64,000 bases of DNA from Rhodothermus sp. (GTDB lineage: Bacteria > Bacteroidota > Rhodothermia > Rhodothermales > Rhodothermaceae): positions 35,600-99,599 of the forward strand of contig JAUZRN010000013.1 in assembly GCA_030950375.1 (NCBI GenBank), given 5' to 3'. Below are positions 62,288 to 64,000 of this stretch, piece by piece. The translations under genes and the position numbers were made by a program. Below the pieces are notes generated by a model that worked only from the letters and a program-made list of their open reading frames with translations, had not been told where the DNA came from and did not search any database. Within the stretch, counting starts at the first letter, position 1. Every line of letters starts with the position of its first letter.

Positions 62288-63919
62288 ATGCCTATGCGAG
62301 CGCTTCTATTGGGGCTGTTGTTGATAGGGACAGCCTGGCGGCAGGAGACACGGGGGCAGGAACGTTCCGATCCCATTGAATATCCAATCACTCTGACTGC
62401 TCCTGTGCTTAAAACGGTGGCAGGCCAGACCGTCTGGGAAGCGCAGAGTGATTCGCTCCCAACCCCTTTCACAGGCGTTGTGTTGCGGGGGACGGCCCCG
62501 CCTGGCGCAGCCCTGCGCGGCTGGATCCAGCTGGGCAATCAGGCCGGCTGGCAGGCCCTGACCATCATTCGCCAACCACGCGCTGCCATCTTCTGGGCAG
62601 GTTACCGAAGCGATAGTCTCCTGTTCGTCCCCTTTATACGGATTCGATTTGAAGGGGAGGGAGCCGAGGCCTTACGGCTAATCGAAGCAGGCACCTTCAA
62701 TCACCTCGACGATACGCTCCAGGGTGCGCTGAAATGGCGTCTTTTGCCTGGCCGGCCTACCGGGCATATCCGGGCCCCACGACTGATTCGGCGCAGTGAA
62801 TGGGGCGCCCGTCCTTTTGTCGGGGTCCCCTCACCGCAGCCTTTCTATGACTACGAGACGTTTCACCATACGGCAGGCTTCGCCCCCCGTACCTATGCCG
62901 AAGGAATCCAGGAGGTACGTAATATTCAGCGGTTTCATCAAGAAGTACGTGGGTGGAGCGATATTGGCTACCATTTTTTGCTGGACCTGGAGGGACGCAT
63001 CTATCAGGGACGTCCTTTTGCCGACGAAAGTATTCCTTTCGAAGCAGGTCCTCCTCTTGTCATCGGAGCTCACGTGGGGGGGCATAACACCGGCAATATC
63101 GGGGTGGCCATTATGGGCTGTTTTCATCCTCCTGAAGGACAGCACTGTGTCGATCTATTAACGCCGGCCGCTCGCGACTCGCTGGTGCTGTTGCTGGCCT
63201 ATTTGATTGACACCTACGGTATAGATCCGGCGCACATCTTAGGACATCGAGAGTGGCCGTCCGCCTCGACCGCCTGTCCGGGGGACAATAACATGGTACT
63301 ACTTCCATCGATCCGGGGGGCGGTGGCGGATCTCCTGGCGCGGGGTACGCAACGGCCGGCCGATCTGGCCGCCACGGTTACTGTAGATGAAGAGGGCGTC
63401 GTGCGGTTGCAGTGGCATTTTATTGCCATTTACAATGCGGCGGGTATGGCGATTGTGCGCGAAACACCGACTCGGGTGGACACGCTCTACCGCTCCACTT
63501 CGCTGGAGGATGGGGCGTTGGCCGACGTGACCGCTCCGGCCGCTGCTATGCTGATCTATCGTTTTGTAGTGTTCACGCCGCGTGGCTACCCTTTTGTCGT
63601 GCAGCAAGATACGGTGCAGATGCCGCATTATACGGAATGGCTACACGTTCGGGTATTTCCTTCGCCTTTCACCGTGCAGGCTCATCTGCGGTATTACTTG
63701 CGGACAACCGCCTGGGTGGAAGCAACGGTGTATGATGTGCTGGGGCGTCCGGTTCTTACGCTCATTCGGGACTATCGTCAGGCCGGATGGCATGGCATGA
63801 GCTTTCAGCCGTCCACCTCGATGAGTGCAGGCGTTTATTTTGTACAACTGCGTGCCAGTATGCTGGGCAACCGGGTTGTACGGGTGGTACAACCGGTAGT
63901 GTATGCTGGATCACCGTAG
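62288..63919 (+). CDS. PGRP-type N-acetylmuramoyl-L-alanine amidase with sorting tail
   Basis: 543 residues. A signal peptide (LLLGLLLIGTAWRQETRGQ) is followed by an N-terminal beta region (about 30-165), then a peptidoglycan-recognition/amidase domain: zinc ligands His193 (FHHTAG), His320 (LGHREW) and Cys330 (STACPG) with catalytic Tyr228 (DIGYHFLL). It hydrolyses the amide between muramic acid and L-Ala. The C-terminus (VFPSPFTVQAHLRYYL, VEATVYDVLGRPVLTLIRDY, MSAGVYFVQLRA) is a type IX-like sorting domain, so it acts at the surface. Start ATG 62288, alternative ATG 62294. Confidence 0.87.
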   Translation: MPMRALLLGLLLIGTAWRQETRGQERSDPIEYPITLTAPVLKTVAGQTVWEAQSDSLPTPFTGVVLRGTAPPGAALRGWIQLGNQAGWQALTIIRQPRAAIFWAGYRSDSLLFVPFIRIRFEGEGAEALRLIEAGTFNHLDDTLQGALKWRLLPGRPTGHIRAPRLIRRSEWGARPFVGVPSPQPFYDYETFHHTAGFAPRTYAEGIQEVRNIQRFHQEVRGWSDIGYHFLLDLEGRIYQGRPFADESIPFEAGPPLVIGAHVGGHNTGNIGVAIMGCFHPPEGQHCVDLLTPAARDSLVLLLAYLIDTYGIDPAHILGHREWPSASTACPGDNNMVLLPSIRGAVADLLARGTQRPADLAATVTVDEEGVVRLQWHFIAIYNAAGMAIVRETPTRVDTLYRSTSLEDGALADVTAPAAAMLIYRFVVFTPRGYPFVVQQDTVQMPHYTEWLHVRVFPSPFTVQAHLRYYLRTTAWVEATVYDVLGRPVLTLIRDYRQAGWHGMSFQPSTSMSAGVYFVQLRASMLGNRVVRVVQPVVYAGSP

Positions 63920-64000
63920 CTTCTTTCGCATTGTGGATGCCGCTGCGGCGTATCCACCCGAAATCCGCGCTACATGCCCTCAGGTGCAGGTGGCAGGCCG
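63903..64000 (+). CDS. Start of a further gene, product unknown (truncated by window)
   Basis: ATG 63903 lies 17 bases before the amidase stop and opens a frame that runs off the window end. About 32 residues are visible (MLDHRSFFRIVDAAAAYPPE, then IRATCPQVQVAG). No signal peptide. Too short to classify. Confidence 0.4.
   Translation, partial: MLDHRSFFRIVDAAAAYPPEIRATCPQVQVAG

Overview
The window looks like a chromosomal segment of a thermophilic member of the Rhodothermota (Rhodothermaceae, most like Rhodothermus). This is an inference from gene content: proteins with type IX-secretion-like C-terminal sorting tails, a PorV/PorQ-family outer-membrane protein, a carboxypeptidase-regulatory-like TonB receptor, a TorF-like porin, a DhnA-type class I aldolase, and GC-rich DNA with several good Shine-Dalgarno sites. 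I see no integrase, transposase, phage gene or CRISPR array.

Layout. 1-8.0 kb: the 3' end of glutamate dehydrogenase, signal peptide peptidase SppA (minus), the heat-shock run hrcA-grpE-dnaJ, a flavin-reductase-like protein, a TIGR02757-type protein and a PLP ammonia-lyase (minus). 8-13 kb: TorF-like porin, DUF4342 protein, small PAS and secreted proteins, and a pair of bacterial PH-domain membrane proteins. 13-21.7 kb: a PabB-PabC fusion, a cNMP/CBS/DUF294 regulator next to an NSS transporter, a CorC/HlyC-type protein, a YfiM/DUF2279-like lipoprotein and PurF. 21.6-33 kb, mostly minus strand: gamma-glutamyltransferase, three tandem secreted amidohydrolase-fold genes (only the middle one keeps the metal ligands), an orphan Phd-type antitoxin (plus), an AAA ATPase, class I aldolase and a DAO-type flavoenzyme.

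33-39 kb: a thiamin operon thiO-thiS-thiG-tenI/thiE-thiD, then tRNA-Arg(ACG) with its own promoter and terminator, then a DinG-type helicase. 39-46 kb: an M28 peptidase (minus), a Tat-exported carbamoylase-like hydrolase and an AT-rich island with a small secreted protein and a beta-propeller lipoprotein. 45.6-52 kb: a TPR protein, a GH32 beta-fructosidase, lutA-lutB, a structured 478-base gap, lutC, and an exported HIRAN-domain protein (minus).

52-64 kb is the most distinctive block. It is one plus-strand run: an FG-GAP-repeat surface protein with a sorting tail, a TonB-dependent receptor, a 1129-residue exported protein with Asp-rich repeats and a sorting tail, a PorV-like barrel protein, and a PGRP-type amidase with a sorting tail. 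It reads as a cell-surface or secretion module. Four stretches of about 0.4-0.7 kb (after the PH genes, after dinG, after the propeller gene, between lutB and lutC) carry no recognisable gene; several contain strong hairpins.
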